NCBI RefSeq assembly: GCF_000444875.1
Contig: NC_021985.1
Coordinates: 7,522,170 to 7,586,169 of the forward strand
Origin: Streptomyces collinus Tu 365
Lineage (GTDB): Bacteria > Actinomycetota > Actinomycetes > Streptomycetales > Streptomycetaceae
Reading direction: 5' to 3'
DNA: 64,000 bases
The notes beneath the pieces were generated by a model. That model had not been told where the DNA came from, ran no database searches, and saw only the letters and a list, made by a program, of their open reading frames with translations. The position numbers were made by a program, and so were the translations under genes. This document shows, one piece after another, positions 24,412 through 32,721 of this stretch. Each line of letters opens with the position of its first letter. Position 1 is the first letter of the stretch.

Positions 24412-25214
24412 GGGAGCAGCCAATCGAGGGGGCGCTGGTCGGCGAGCCGGACGGAGCCGGAGGCGAGGGTCATGGAGTCGAGGCGGTAGGGCGGCCCGTC
24501 GCCGGTGGACCACCGGTAGCCGCTGCGGGTGGCGGACGACCGGTCCAGGGCCACGAGGACGGCCACCGGGCGTCCCTTACGGGTGAACTGCTCGCCGAGC
24601 TGGCTGTCGCCGAGGAAGGCGGCGATCGACTGCGGGGACTGGGCGGCGCGGTCCACGGACCTCACGTGTCCGCGCAGTACGCCGTAGCGCTCGGTCGGCA
24701 CGGAGGACACGGTCAGGTCGACCGGGGCGTGCGCGGGGATGGCGGCGGCGTTCTCGGCGGGGACGTACACGGTGGCGTAGAGCGGGTCGGAGGCGTGCGC
24801 GACCTTCTCGACGGCGGCCACGTCGGTGCCGGTCCTGATGATCTGGCCGATGGTGGCGGCGAGCGCGGTGACGCGGCCTGCCGCGACCGCGCGGACCGTC
24901 GCGTCGCCCTGTGCCGTGCGGACCCTGAGCACGGGGGCGCCGGCCGGCAGCCGTTCGCCCTCCTTGGCGAGGACGGCGGTCACCTGGCCGGTCACGGGGC
25001 TCTGCAGCAGGTAGCTGCCCTGCCCGTGGGTGAGGACGGCCTGCGCGCTCACGGTGGAGGCGACCGAACCGGTCACCGCCCACACGGAGGCGGCCGCCAT
25101 GACGACGACGGTGACGCCGAGCGCGAGCCAGCCCTGGGGGCGGGCCAGCCGCACCGGGAGGTCGAGCTCCTCCGGCGACTGGAGCTTGGCGAGGGCCTGT
25201 TGGCGGAACTGCAC
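24408..25214 (-). CDS. HlyD-like secretion adaptor (NHLM bacteriocin system)
   Basis: A 268-residue membrane-fusion-type protein. A short basic cytoplasmic head is followed by one membrane helix (~residues 29-51, GWLALGVTVVVMAAASVWAV). After it comes a lipoyl/barrel-sandwich hybrid domain (SPVTGQVTAVLAKEGERLPAG...) and a beta-barrel part. It has no long coiled coil, which fits a monoderm host. It starts at a GTG with GAGGAAG upstream and overlaps the C39 transporter gene by 4 bp. It probably bridges the ABC transporter and the cell wall for peptide release. Confidence 0.88.
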   Translation of the reverse strand: MQFRQQALAKLQSPEELDLPVRLARPQGWLALGVTVVVMAAASVWAVTGSVASTVSAQAVLTHGQGSYLLQSPVTGQVTAVLAKEGERLPAGAPVLRVRTAQGDATVRAVAAGRVTALAATIGQIIRTGTDVAAVEKVAHASDPLYATVYVPAENAAAIPAHAPVDLTVSSVPTERYGVLRGHVRSVDRAAQSPQSIAAFLGDSQLGEQFTRKGRPVAVLVALDRSSATRSGYRWSTGDGPPYRLDSMTLASGSVRLADQRPLDWLLP

Positions 25215-25269
25215 GGAACTTCCTCACCCCAGAAAGGACGTCGTCAGGGTGCGTTCCGGGGCACCCGAG

Positions 25270-25300
25270 AGTCCCGGAGCCTGGGGACGGCTCCGGGACT
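25270..25300 (-). terminator. Hairpin between precursor gene and export genes (attenuator candidate)
   Basis: A perfect 11-bp stem AGTCCCGGAGC/GCTCCGGGACT with a 9-nt loop, 20 bp after the precursor stop codon and 55 bp before the adaptor start. Partial termination or mRNA protection here would give more precursor than transporter mRNA, as is common in bacteriocin operons. Confidence 0.7.
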
Positions 25301-25320
25301 TCGGTGACACCGGGGTGCGA

Positions 25321-25536
25321 TCAGAGACCGGCGACCAGGTTGGTCAGCGGCTGGGTGTTCAGGCCGGTGACGCCCTCGACGGTGCCGACAGCGGTGTCCA
25401 CCAGGCCGGAGACCGGGGCGATGCCGTTCAGGGCGCCGGTGGCGGTGTTCAGGGCGTTCACGGAAAGACCGCCGGAGACGTTGTCCAGCTCGGCGTCCGA
25501 GATCTCGACGGTCTCGACCTGGGGGGTGGAGTTCAT
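25321..25536 (-). CDS. Putative bacteriocin/RiPP-like precursor with double-glycine leader, no Cys
   Basis: A 71-residue peptide at the head of the export operon. Residues 1-23 look like a double-glycine leader: acidic, with the helix ISDAELDNVSGG ending in Gly-Gly, the type of site cut by C39 peptidases. The predicted 48-residue core is rich in Leu, Val, Ala, Gly, Thr and Asn, has only Asp and Glu as charged residues, and no Cys, Lys, Arg or aromatic residue. It contains GxxxG-like spacing (GALNG, GTVEG). Lanthionine formation is thus impossible, and no modifying enzyme is encoded nearby. AAGGGAAG precedes the ATG by 8 nt. It may be an unmodified bacteriocin, a signal peptide or the substrate of a distant enzyme. 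Confidence 0.75.
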   Translation of the reverse strand: MNSTPQVETVEISDAELDNVSGGLSVNALNTATGALNGIAPVSGLVDTAVGTVEGVTGLNTQPLTNLVAGL

Positions 25537-25986
25537 GGTGGGAACTTCCCTTCATATGGATATTCACAAGGGGGAAGCGGCCCCCTCTGGGGACAGGACG
25601 GCCGCGTCCGCGGGGCGTCGGGCGCCCGTCTCCGGAAGCCCGGGGGACCCCCGCGATGCGATGGATCAAAGCACGCGCGCCGCTCGCGCTTCCAATCAAC
25701 CAGGGCTCTCACCTGCGAACTTGGCGCACGGTCGGGCGTATACGTGCAGGCGCGGGCACGGCATGTCGATGAGTCCTTCACATGCCGCACGGCATCGGCG
25801 CCGCCAGACCCTTGCCCGAGGGCCGGGGAATCCGGCACTCGGCGCCAATGGCACCCAGGGGGGCGTGCGGATGTGCAGAAGCGGCGACGTCCGTGATTCG
25901 GTTGAGCATTCAATGTGCAGATTCCCTGAAGCAGGGATTCCGGTACGTGTCCTCAACGGAGCGCTACCGACCGGTGGCCGAGCGTG
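25537..25986. other. Intergenic region upstream of the precursor gene
   Basis: 450 bp without a supported gene, with lower GC than its flanks in places. It should hold the promoter of the peptide operon (minus strand), but no clear -35/-10 pair is visible. A CGGCATG-N15-CATGCCG inverted repeat (25759-25787) is an operator candidate. Confidence 0.45.
25920..25940 (-). terminator. Weak hairpin downstream of the hotdog thioesterase gene
   Basis: TCCCTG-aag-CAGGGA with two more paired bases beyond one mismatch, about 47 bp after the thioesterase stop. It is short, so its function is uncertain. Confidence 0.3.
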
Positions 25987-26400
25987 TCAGCCCATCAGGG
26001 CGTAGACCGTGCTCGCCCGGGCCGCCAGCGCACCCGAACCGGCGTCGCTCAGCGTGATGTCCGCGAACGCCATCCGCCGGCCGAGCTTGGTGAGGACCGC
26101 CTCGATCAGGACATCCGCACCGGTCACCGCGCGCTGGAACGACGTCGACTGCTGAACGGTCGTCATCGGCACGAATCCGCCCCGCGCGGCCGACACCGCG
26201 ATCACCGTCGCCGTGTCCGCGGCCGCCATCAGCGCCTGGCCCGAGAGCCCGCCGCCCTCCCGGGCGAGCCGGTCCGACCAGGGCAGCCGCAGGACCGCCC
26301 GGTCCTCGCCCACCGCCTCGACGGACAGCCCCAGTTCGAGCACCCAGGGGGCGAAGTTGGCGGAGAGGATCTCGCCGGCCTCGGCGGTGGTCATCGTCAT
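25987..26400 (-). CDS. PaaI-type hotdog-fold thioesterase
   Basis: A 137-residue hotdog protein of the acyl-CoA thioesterase family (PaaI/YdiI-like). The signature GGGLSGQALMAAADTAT has the conserved Gly and Asp of the active-site helix, and the long strand region MTTVQQSTSFQRAV is typical. It probably hydrolyses an acyl- or aryl-CoA in the cytoplasm; the substrate is unknown. The ATG at 26400 is chosen; a second ATG two codons later is equally possible, and an upstream in-frame start at 26493 adds a basic stretch unlike the family. It is divergent from the protease gene. Confidence 0.82.
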   Translation of the reverse strand: MTMTTAEAGEILSANFAPWVLELGLSVEAVGEDRAVLRLPWSDRLAREGGGLSGQALMAAADTATVIAVSAARGGFVPMTTVQQSTSFQRAVTGADVLIEAVLTKLGRRMAFADITLSDAGSGALAARASTVYALMG

Positions 26401-26582
26401 GCGGGCGATTCTTCCCGGCCGTCCGGCGCGGCACGCGGCACCTGGCCGATTCACCCCCGTGGCACGCCTGTTGGCAAACGGAATTGAACGCACCGTGTGA
26501 CCCGCCCGTACCTAGAGCCATCCAGGCGCCCCCCAACGACTGCCCGACAGCGGCAGACCCCCGTCCCCAGGAGGTCGAGAAG

Positions 26583-28091
26583 TTGAGTCACAAGCGAATG
26601 CCCAAGCGCAAGGCCGCGATAGCGGTGGGCGGTGTCGCGGCGCTCGGAGCGGCAGCACTCCTGCTGCCCAACGCCAACGCATCCCAGGGCAACGACCAGG
26701 CCTCGGGCGCCGCCGGCACCGCGAAGACGCTGAAGGCGGCGGACGCCTCGAACCTCGCGGCCCAGCTCCAGAAGGCGCTCGGTGACGCCCTCGCGGGGGC
26801 CTACTACGACAGCGGCAAGCAGCAGCTCGTCGTGAACGTCGTCAACGGCGACAAGAACGTCGTCGTGCAGGCGCAGAAGGCGGGCGCCGCCGTCCGCCAG
26901 GTCGCCAACAGCACGGCCGAACTCAAGGCGGCCGCGCGGACCCTGAAGACCAAGGCGACCATGCCGGGCACCGCCTGGGCCGTCGACGCGCGCACCGACA
27001 AGGTCGTCGTCACCGCCGACTCCACCGTCACCGGCGCCAAGTGGGACCGGCTCGAGTCGACCGTGCGCGGTCTCGGCGCGGACATGGCCACCCTGAAGAA
27101 GTCGGCCGGCACCTTCAAGACCTTCGTCTCCGGCGGCGACGCCATCTTCTCCCAGGTGCAGGGCGGTCAGGTCCGCTGCTCCCTCGGCTTCAACGTCACC
27201 GCGTCCGACGGCAGCCCCGCCTTCCTGACGGCCGGTCACTGCGGTGTCGCCGCCAAGGACTGGTCCGACTCCCAGAACGGCCAGCCCGTCGCCACCGTCG
27301 ACCAGGCCACCTTCCCGGGCAACGACTTCTCGCTGGTGAAGTACAACGACGCCGCCACCCAGGCGCCCAGCGAAGTCAACGTCGGCAACGGCCAGACCGT
27401 GCAGATCAAGCAGGCCGCGGACGCCACCGTCGGTTCGACCGTCTTCCGGATGGGCTCCACCACCGGGCTGCACAACGGCCAGGTGACCGGTCTCGACGCC
27501 ACCGTCAACTTCCAGAGCGAGACCGACCCGAACGGCGTCGACACCGTCAACGGCCTCATCCAGACCAATGTCTGCGCCGAGGCCGGCGACAGCGGCGGCT
27601 CGCTGTTCACCCAGGACGGCGGCGCCGTCGGCCTCACCTCCGGCGGCAGCGGCGACTGCAAGAGCGGTGGCGAGACCTTCTTCCAGCCGGTCACCGCCGC
27701 CCTCCAGGCCACGGGCGCCACCCTCGGCGACGGCGGCAACGGCGCGGGTGCCGGCGCGGGCGACCAGGCCGGCACCGCCGACCCCTCGGCGTCGGCCGGT
27801 GACCAGGCCGGTGCCGGTGCCGGTGCCGGTGCCGGTGACCAGGCGGGCGCGGGTGACCAGGCCGGCACCGCCGACCCCTCGGCGTCGGCCGGCGACCAGG
27901 CCGGTGCCGGTGACCAGGCCGGCGGCGACCAGATCGGCGGCGGCGCCGACCCGTCCGCCACGGCCGGCGACCAGAGCGGCGCCGACCAGAGCGGTGCGGC
28001 CGACCAGAGCGGCACCGGCGACCAGAGCGGCGCGAACGCGGGAACCGGTCACCGGTCCGGCGCCGGCTCGGGCCACGGCGGGTCGTCCTGA
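26583..28091 (+). CDS. Secreted S1-family (chymotrypsin/alpha-lytic type) serine protease
   Basis: A 502-residue preproprotease. The basic signal start (SHKRMPKRKAA) leads to a hydrophobic core ending near NANAS (residue 34). The propeptide spans to about residue 180. The protease domain has His219 (TAGHC), Asp248 (GNDFSLV) and Ser337 (AGDSGGS), the streptogrisin/alpha-lytic arrangement. From about residue 380 a ~120-residue low-complexity tail of Gly, Ala, Asp, Gln and Ser with GDQAG and ADPSASAGDQAG repeats follows, in place of a binding domain. The start is TTG at 26583, 8 nt after a perfect AGGAGG; it gives the family-standard N-terminus. A nearby ATG five codons in would lack a ribosome site. 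The SSI inhibitor gene is 11 kb away on the same strand. Confidence 0.92.
   Translation: MSHKRMPKRKAAIAVGGVAALGAAALLLPNANASQGNDQASGAAGTAKTLKAADASNLAAQLQKALGDALAGAYYDSGKQQLVVNVVNGDKNVVVQAQKAGAAVRQVANSTAELKAAARTLKTKATMPGTAWAVDARTDKVVVTADSTVTGAKWDRLESTVRGLGADMATLKKSAGTFKTFVSGGDAIFSQVQGGQVRCSLGFNVTASDGSPAFLTAGHCGVAAKDWSDSQNGQPVATVDQATFPGNDFSLVKYNDAATQAPSEVNVGNGQTVQIKQAADATVGSTVFRMGSTTGLHNGQVTGLDATVNFQSETDPNGVDTVNGLIQTNVCAEAGDSGGSLFTQDGGAVGLTSGGSGDCKSGGETFFQPVTAALQATGATLGDGGNGAGAGAGDQAGTADPSASAGDQAGAGAGAGAGDQAGAGDQAGTADPSASAGDQAGAGDQAGGDQIGGGADPSATAGDQSGADQSGAADQSGTGDQSGANAGTGHRSGAGSGHGGSS
27771..28060 (+). repeat. Coding repeats in the protease tail
   Basis: A ~48-bp segment starting GGCACCGCCGACCCCTCGGC recurs 93 bp later (27864) almost unchanged. 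Shorter GACCAGGCCGG and GACCAGAGCGG units fill the rest. They encode the GDQAG/DQSG tail of the protease. Confidence 0.75.
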
Positions 28092-28241
28092 CGCTGACCC
28101 CGTCCTCGTGACCCGCTCACGTCCCCGAGGCGTCCCGCGCGAGCGACGACGACCTCGCCGGTAACCACGGGAGGGCGGAAGCCGCGGGAACGCCCCCGCA
28201 CAACTCCCCGTCCGGCCAGAGCGGTTCCGGCCGGCGGGGAC

Positions 28242-28271
28242 GGTCCGGCCCTCCGGCGGGAGGGCCGGACC
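28242..28271. terminator. Bidirectional terminator between protease and phosphatase genes
   Basis: A 13-bp perfect stem GGTCCGGCCCTCC and its complement around a GGCG tetraloop, 150 bp after the protease stop. Confidence 0.75.
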
Positions 28272-28279
28272 ACGGCTGC

Positions 28280-28537
28280 CGGGCCCGGCGAACGGGCCAC
28301 GGCTGTCGGGCCCGGCGGGCAGAGTACGGCCGTCGGGCTCGGCGAATGGGCCGCGGCTGTCGGGCTCGGCGGGCGGGCCACGGCCGTCCGGCTCGGCGAA
28401 CGGACTACGGCCCTCGGGCTCGGCGGACGGACCCCGGTTACCGGGCCCGGCGAACCGGCCTGGGCCACCGGGACCGGCGAACCGGCCCCCGGGAACCGGG
28501 CCCGGCGAACCGGCCTCGGTCACCGGGACCGGCCGAT
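28280..28537. repeat. 27-bp tandem repeat array, about 9.5 copies
   Basis: Units begin CGGGCYCGGCGAAC or a close variant. Unit starts are 28280, 28307, 28334, 28361, 28388, 28415, 28442, 28469 (28 bp) and 28497, with a partial unit from 28524. The copies differ at several positions, so the array is old or under drift. It fills the space between the terminator at 28271 and the stop codon of the phosphatase gene. No start codon with a ribosome site opens any frame across it. Confidence 0.85.
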
Positions 28538-30678
28538 CAGCCGGCCTCGCCGGCCCGCAGCAGCAGTACCGCCACGTCGTCCGCCCGTTCCCGGGCGGCC
28601 GCGCTGTGCCGTACCAGTTCGTCGGCCAGGTGCTCCAGCGGCTGGTCGCCGACCTCCGCGAGCAGCGCGCCCAGCTCGACCAGGGAGTCCTCGATGTCGA
28701 CCCCGGGCGACTCCACCAGGCCGTCCGTGTACAGGACCAGGACCGATCCGGGCGCCAGGGACACCTCGGTCGTCGGATACGTCGCCGACGCGTCGATCCC
28801 GAGCAGCGGGCCGCCGGCCAGGTCCAGCACCCGCACCCGTCCGTCCGGGCGTCTGAGCAGGGGCGGGGGATGCCCGGCGCGGGCCATCACGGCCTTGCCG
28901 CGCGCCGGGTCGAGCCGCAGGTAGAGGCAGCTGGCGAAGAGTTCGGCGCCGAGGTCGACCAGCAGCTGGTTGGTGCTGCGCATCACCTCCTGGGGCGGCT
29001 GGCCCACCGTCGTGTAGGCCCGCACCCCGGTGCGGATCTGTCCCATCAGCGCCGCCGCCGTCACGTTGTGGCCCTGCACGTCCCCGATCACGGCGGCCGC
29101 CAGCGGCCGGGCGGGCACGAGGTCGTAGAAGTCGCCGCCGATCTCCATGCCCAGGGTGGCCGGCAGATAGCGGGCCGCCGCCTCGATGCCCGGCAGCCGG
29201 ACGAGCGAGTGCGGCAGCAGCGACTGCTGCAGACCCTGCGCGAGCCGGTGCTTGGCGTCGTAGAGCAGGGCGCGTTCCAGGGCCTGCGCGATCAGACCGC
29301 CCAGGCTGGTCAGGACCGCCCGCTCGTCGGCGGGGAAGCCGTGCGGTTCGGCGTACGCCAGCACGCAGGTGCCGACCGGCCGCCCGGACGCGATGAGCGG
29401 CAGATAGGCCCAGGCCGCGAACCCGTCCGGGGTCTCGTGCCGGTTCGGGTACAGCCGCTCCAGGTGCTCCCGCGAGTCGAAGAACGCCGGCACCCCGCTG
29501 TTCAGAGCCTGGGTGCCCGGGGCGCGCTCGCTCAGCGGCAGCCCGGCGAACCGCTCGACGACGTGCGGGTCCGGGTAGCCGCGGTGGCCCAGCACGTGCA
29601 GCCGCCCGGCCTCCGAGCCCAGGATCACCAGCGCCTGGCTGCCCACCGACGGGGCTACCTCGTCCCAGACCAGCTGCACCACGTCCTGCACGCTCACCGC
29701 CTCGGTCAGCGCCCCGGCCAGGCTCAGCACCTGGGAGATGGTCACCAGCCTCGGGTGCCCCCGCTCCGTCGGCGGCGCGGTGCGCGCCATGTCCGCCACC
29801 GCCCGGGCCCGGCTGATCCGCACGCTCAGCCCGGTGGTGCTCGGGTACATCCGGAACGACAGCCACTCGCCCGGCGGGCGCAGCGCGACGAACGAGGTGG
29901 CCTGCTGGCTCATCAGCGCGGCCCGGTAACGGTCCTCGTACATCGGGTCGTTCAGCCACGGCACCGACACCCAGGGCAGGGTGCCGAGCAGTTCGCCGGC
30001 GGGCCGGCCGAGCATCTCGGTGGCGGCCGCGTTGGCGAAGCAGATCCGGCCGTGCAGATCCAGCGACACCAGTCCGTAGGGCAGCCGGGACACCATGCGT
30101 GCCGCTTCGACCGAACCGAGCGTTCCCACCACCCCGGAGACGGGCGTGGCCAGCAGGTCGCGCTCGGGACCCGGCAGCCGGTTCTCCGCTGCGGCCCGCT
30201 CCAGCCGCAGGGCCAGCCGCGCGCAGGCCGCCGTCAGGTGCTCGCGCTCCCCGTCGGACAGCTCGTGCGCGTGCGCGCCGGGCCAGGTGAGGAACACGGC
30301 TCCGTACACGGTGTCCGCCGTCGCCACCGGCAGCGCGGCCAGTGCGAAGGGATACGGCAGCACCACCGCGATGCGCGGGTAGCTGCGGGCCATCTCCTCC
30401 TCGCCGCCCACCCACACCAGGCGCCGCAGGCGCACCGCGTCCGCGACCGGGATCGGCGCGCTCAGCCCGACCCGCTCCCAGGGCGCCGCGAACGCCCGGG
30501 GCATGCCCGCCATCACCGCCATCTCCAGGACCGGCTCGTCGGGGTGGAGCAGGTACACCGCCCCGGCGTGCGCGTGCACCCCGTCGAGCATCGAGGCGAG
30601 CGCGAGCGACAGCAGCGGCTCACCGGCCGGTGCGCCGGCGTCCGCCGGTGCCCGTGTCGGCCCTGGCCCGTCGGACAC
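28537..30678 (-). CDS. GAF-PAS-GAF-SpoIIE (PP2C) phosphatase
   Basis: A 713-residue cytoplasmic signalling phosphatase. A GAF domain covers ~20-165 (AVYLLHPDEPVLEM). A PAS domain lies at ~195-300 (LPYGLVSLDLHGRICFANAAATEMLG). A second GAF lies at ~320-475. The SpoIIE/PP2C domain runs from ~490 to 710 with LQQSLLPHSL, EIGGDFYDLV, VIGDVQGHN and DDVAVLLLR. Unlike the phosphatase at 5-7 kb it lacks a C-terminal ATPase domain. It probably dephosphorylates an anti-sigma antagonist in response to a ligand sensed by GAF/PAS. The GTG at 30678 is chosen because GAGGAGG lies 8 nt upstream. It borders the NRPS cluster but is not evidently part of it. Confidence 0.9.
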   Translation of the reverse strand: MSDGPGPTRAPADAGAPAGEPLLSLALASMLDGVHAHAGAVYLLHPDEPVLEMAVMAGMPRAFAAPWERVGLSAPIPVADAVRLRRLVWVGGEEEMARSYPRIAVVLPYPFALAALPVATADTVYGAVFLTWPGAHAHELSDGEREHLTAACARLALRLERAAAENRLPGPERDLLATPVSGVVGTLGSVEAARMVSRLPYGLVSLDLHGRICFANAAATEMLGRPAGELLGTLPWVSVPWLNDPMYEDRYRAALMSQQATSFVALRPPGEWLSFRMYPSTTGLSVRISRARAVADMARTAPPTERGHPRLVTISQVLSLAGALTEAVSVQDVVQLVWDEVAPSVGSQALVILGSEAGRLHVLGHRGYPDPHVVERFAGLPLSERAPGTQALNSGVPAFFDSREHLERLYPNRHETPDGFAAWAYLPLIASGRPVGTCVLAYAEPHGFPADERAVLTSLGGLIAQALERALLYDAKHRLAQGLQQSLLPHSLVRLPGIEAAARYLPATLGMEIGGDFYDLVPARPLAAAVIGDVQGHNVTAAALMGQIRTGVRAYTTVGQPPQEVMRSTNQLLVDLGAELFASCLYLRLDPARGKAVMARAGHPPPLLRRPDGRVRVLDLAGGPLLGIDASATYPTTEVSLAPGSVLVLYTDGLVESPGVDIEDSLVELGALLAEVGDQPLEHLADELVRHSAAARERADDVAVLLLRAGEAG

Positions 30679-31059
30679 GCCGACCACCTCCTCACACGGC
30701 CGCGCGTCGCCTCGCTTCCCGGGGACAAGGCTGCCTCGCGGGGGAGCGCGGCGCACGGCGAGCGCCTCGGACCGCTTCCCGGCCGGCGGTGCTCACCTGC
30801 GGGGGAGCGGCGCCGCCCGGGGTGCGCACGGATACCCCGGGCGGCCGTGCTCATGCCCCCGGAACCGGCGCGCGCGGTGACGGCGCGCTCCCCATGTATG
30901 CCCCTGTGCACCCCGTCGGCCGGATCCGGGCGCTGAATGACGGGGCCGGCGGACGGAACCCGTCGACGGCGGGGGAGGCGTTACCGTACGGTACGCGGTG
31001 GTCACACCGGGTCGGCCGGGGCGTAGGAACCGGCCGCGAGAGGAAGGGTGGGGGGCGCC
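30679..31059. other. Divergent promoter region at the left edge of the NRPS cluster
   Basis: 381 bp between the phosphatase and the type II thioesterase, with no supported gene. TACCGTACGGTA (30982-30993) is a perfect 12-bp palindrome 66 bp before the thioesterase start and is a candidate operator; its halves also resemble -10 boxes. CGTACGG is common in Streptomyces DNA, so chance is possible. Confidence 0.4.
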
Positions 31060-31803
31060 GTGAAGGGCGAGGACCCTTGGATCAGGCCACTGCGCGGTGC
31101 CGCGGAGCCACGCGCGCGCGTGCTCTTCTTTCCGCACGCCGGTGGCGCCGCCTCGTTCTACGCTCCGTTCGCGCGCCGGTTTCCCCAGGGGTACGACGTG
31201 GCGGCCGTCCAGTACCCGGGGCGGCAGGAGCGCTTCGGCGAGCCCTTCGTGACGACCGTCGAAGGGCTCGCCGCCCAGGTGGTGCCGTCCCTGCGGCGGT
31301 GGGCCGCGGGGCCCGTCCCGCTCGTGCTCGTCGGCCACAGCATGGGCGCGTCCGTCGCCTTCGAAACGGTGCTCGGGCTCGGGCGCGAAGGGGCGACGGC
31401 GCACTGTCGTCTCGTCGTCTCCGGGCGGAGCGCTCCCTCCAGGCCCCGCGAGACACCCGCCTGCGACACTGACGAGGAGATCCTCGACAACATCGCCGGT
31501 CTCGGCGGCACCGACGCGGCGGTCATCCGCGATCCGGATCTGATGGACCTGGTGCTGCCCGCCCTGCGCAATGATTACCGGGCGGTCACCTGGTACCGGC
31601 CGGCCCCCGACCTGGTCGTGGACACGCCCGTCCTGTGCCTGACAGGGGATCGGGACCCTCGGGTCGCGCCGGACGAGGCCGCGGCCTGGAAGAGTCACAC
31701 GAGCGCCGGTTTCCGGCTGGAAATCCTCCCTGGAGAGCACTTCTACCTGTCGGACCAGCCGGACACCTTCGTGCGGCTGGTCGCCGAGTGCGCCGACGTG
31801 TGA
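31060..31803 (+). CDS. Type II (proofreading) thioesterase of the NRPS cluster
   Basis: A 247-residue stand-alone alpha/beta-hydrolase of the GrsT/RifR type. It removes wrong or stalled acyl groups from carrier proteins of assembly lines. Motifs are the oxyanion segment FFPHAGGAAS, the nucleophile GHSMG (Ser94), an Asp in LTGDRDP and the catalytic His227 in GEHFYL. The length is standard. It is the first plus-strand gene of the cluster; a 918-bp gap separates it from the P450. The GTG at 31060 fits the family start; a GTG at 31048 in the same frame sits closer to AGAGGAAG and cannot be excluded. Confidence 0.92.
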   Translation: MKGEDPWIRPLRGAAEPRARVLFFPHAGGAASFYAPFARRFPQGYDVAAVQYPGRQERFGEPFVTTVEGLAAQVVPSLRRWAAGPVPLVLVGHSMGASVAFETVLGLGREGATAHCRLVVSGRSAPSRPRETPACDTDEEILDNIAGLGGTDAAVIRDPDLMDLVLPALRNDYRAVTWYRPAPDLVVDTPVLCLTGDRDPRVAPDEAAAWKSHTSAGFRLEILPGEHFYLSDQPDTFVRLVAECADV

Positions 31804-32721
31804 GGGCGTGGACCGACGCCGACGGGCAACGCGTCCGCGGCGCACGGAACCCGGTCTGTACTGCCGTTGTCCGGTCGGGGCACGGGCGCGCGGCCCGGAA
31901 TCGCGCGTGCCGGTAACTCCCGTGGCGTGGCGCCGGGTTCCCCGTGTGCGGTGCCCGCCGCCGGGGCCCGGGCCGCACAGCCTTCACGTCGGCCGGCGCC
32001 CCGTGGTGGCTTGAATCATCGGGTGGGACCCGGCGCACGCCTCCGCACCTCCGTGTCGTACAACCGCAGGTGGCGCCGGCTGCTGCCCGCGCGTCGGCAG
32101 GAGGGTCAAATCCTCGGCGCCGCAAGGAGTTTGAGGATGGCGCGAAGGGATACACGCTCGTAGCGCCGGGTCGGCGCCGGTGAGCCGCCCCCATCCACTT
32201 CGGGGGGTTGCCATTCCGTCACCCGACGTGAAAACTGTGAGCGCCCTTCGACCCGGACGGATCGGGTCGAAGTGTATTTCATGCATACCAAGCACCAGAT
32301 TCGTGGCACGGAGGGGTCTCGCGCGACTCGCTGCGCGGGCAGAGTCACTGGGGGATGTGGAGATGTCTGCTGGGTGCCCGAGGCGCGCGCTGCCAGGCTG
32401 TGGACGCGCGAACCCGCCGGCCGTACGGCGGATCTCCGGATCGCCCGGAGCCGGCGTCCTGCCGGACGGAACCCGGCCCCGGGCCTGCTGACGCCCTGCG
32501 GGGCACCGGGCCGCATGCCGCGACGGGACGTACGGGCTGACGTCCGAGCGGCCGGTCGCACCCCCTGACCGCGCGTCGGTCGTCCGGCGCGCAGCGAGAG
32601 CCGCACCCGTGGTCCGGAGCTGTCGACCACGTCCGTCGCGGCAAGGGCCACCCGCCCGGCGCACCCTCACCACCGTGGACGGCGCACGCCGGACCCGCGC
32701 GTCCTCACCCAAGGAGAACCG
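31804..32721. other. Long intergenic region inside the NRPS cluster
   Basis: 918 bp with no convincing gene on either strand. It contains a weak GGCACG...CGTGCC hairpin (31879-31911) that may terminate the thioesterase transcript. A nine-codon open frame follows a perfect AAGGAG (ATG at 32137, TAG at 32161). An AT-richer segment (about 32205-32310) holds a strong inverted repeat. This is the most likely place for the promoter and regulation of the P450-hydrolase-NRPS operon. Confidence 0.5.
32246..32272. promoter_or_regulatory. 10-bp inverted repeat upstream of the P450 gene
   Basis: CTTCGACCCG-gacggat-CGGGTCGAAG, perfect arms with a 7-nt centre, followed by TGTATTTC. It may be a regulator-binding site or an mRNA hairpin in a long leader. 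Confidence 0.5.

Noticed and set aside
26451..28523. Minus-strand frame of 690 codons spanning the 27-bp repeats and the protease gene
   Set aside because: It is antisense to the protease for most of its length, begins at a GTG without a ribosome site, and reads as repeat-derived low complexity.
28280..28537. CRISPR array
   Set aside because: The 27-bp units are head-to-tail with no unique spacers, and no cas genes are near.
32106..32651. Minus-strand frame of 181 codons in the gap before the P450 gene, ending RRYERVSLRAILKLLAAPRI
   Set aside because: The end vaguely recalls a LuxR-type C-terminus, but there is no helix-turn-helix motif, no ribosome site, and the composition is shadow-like.
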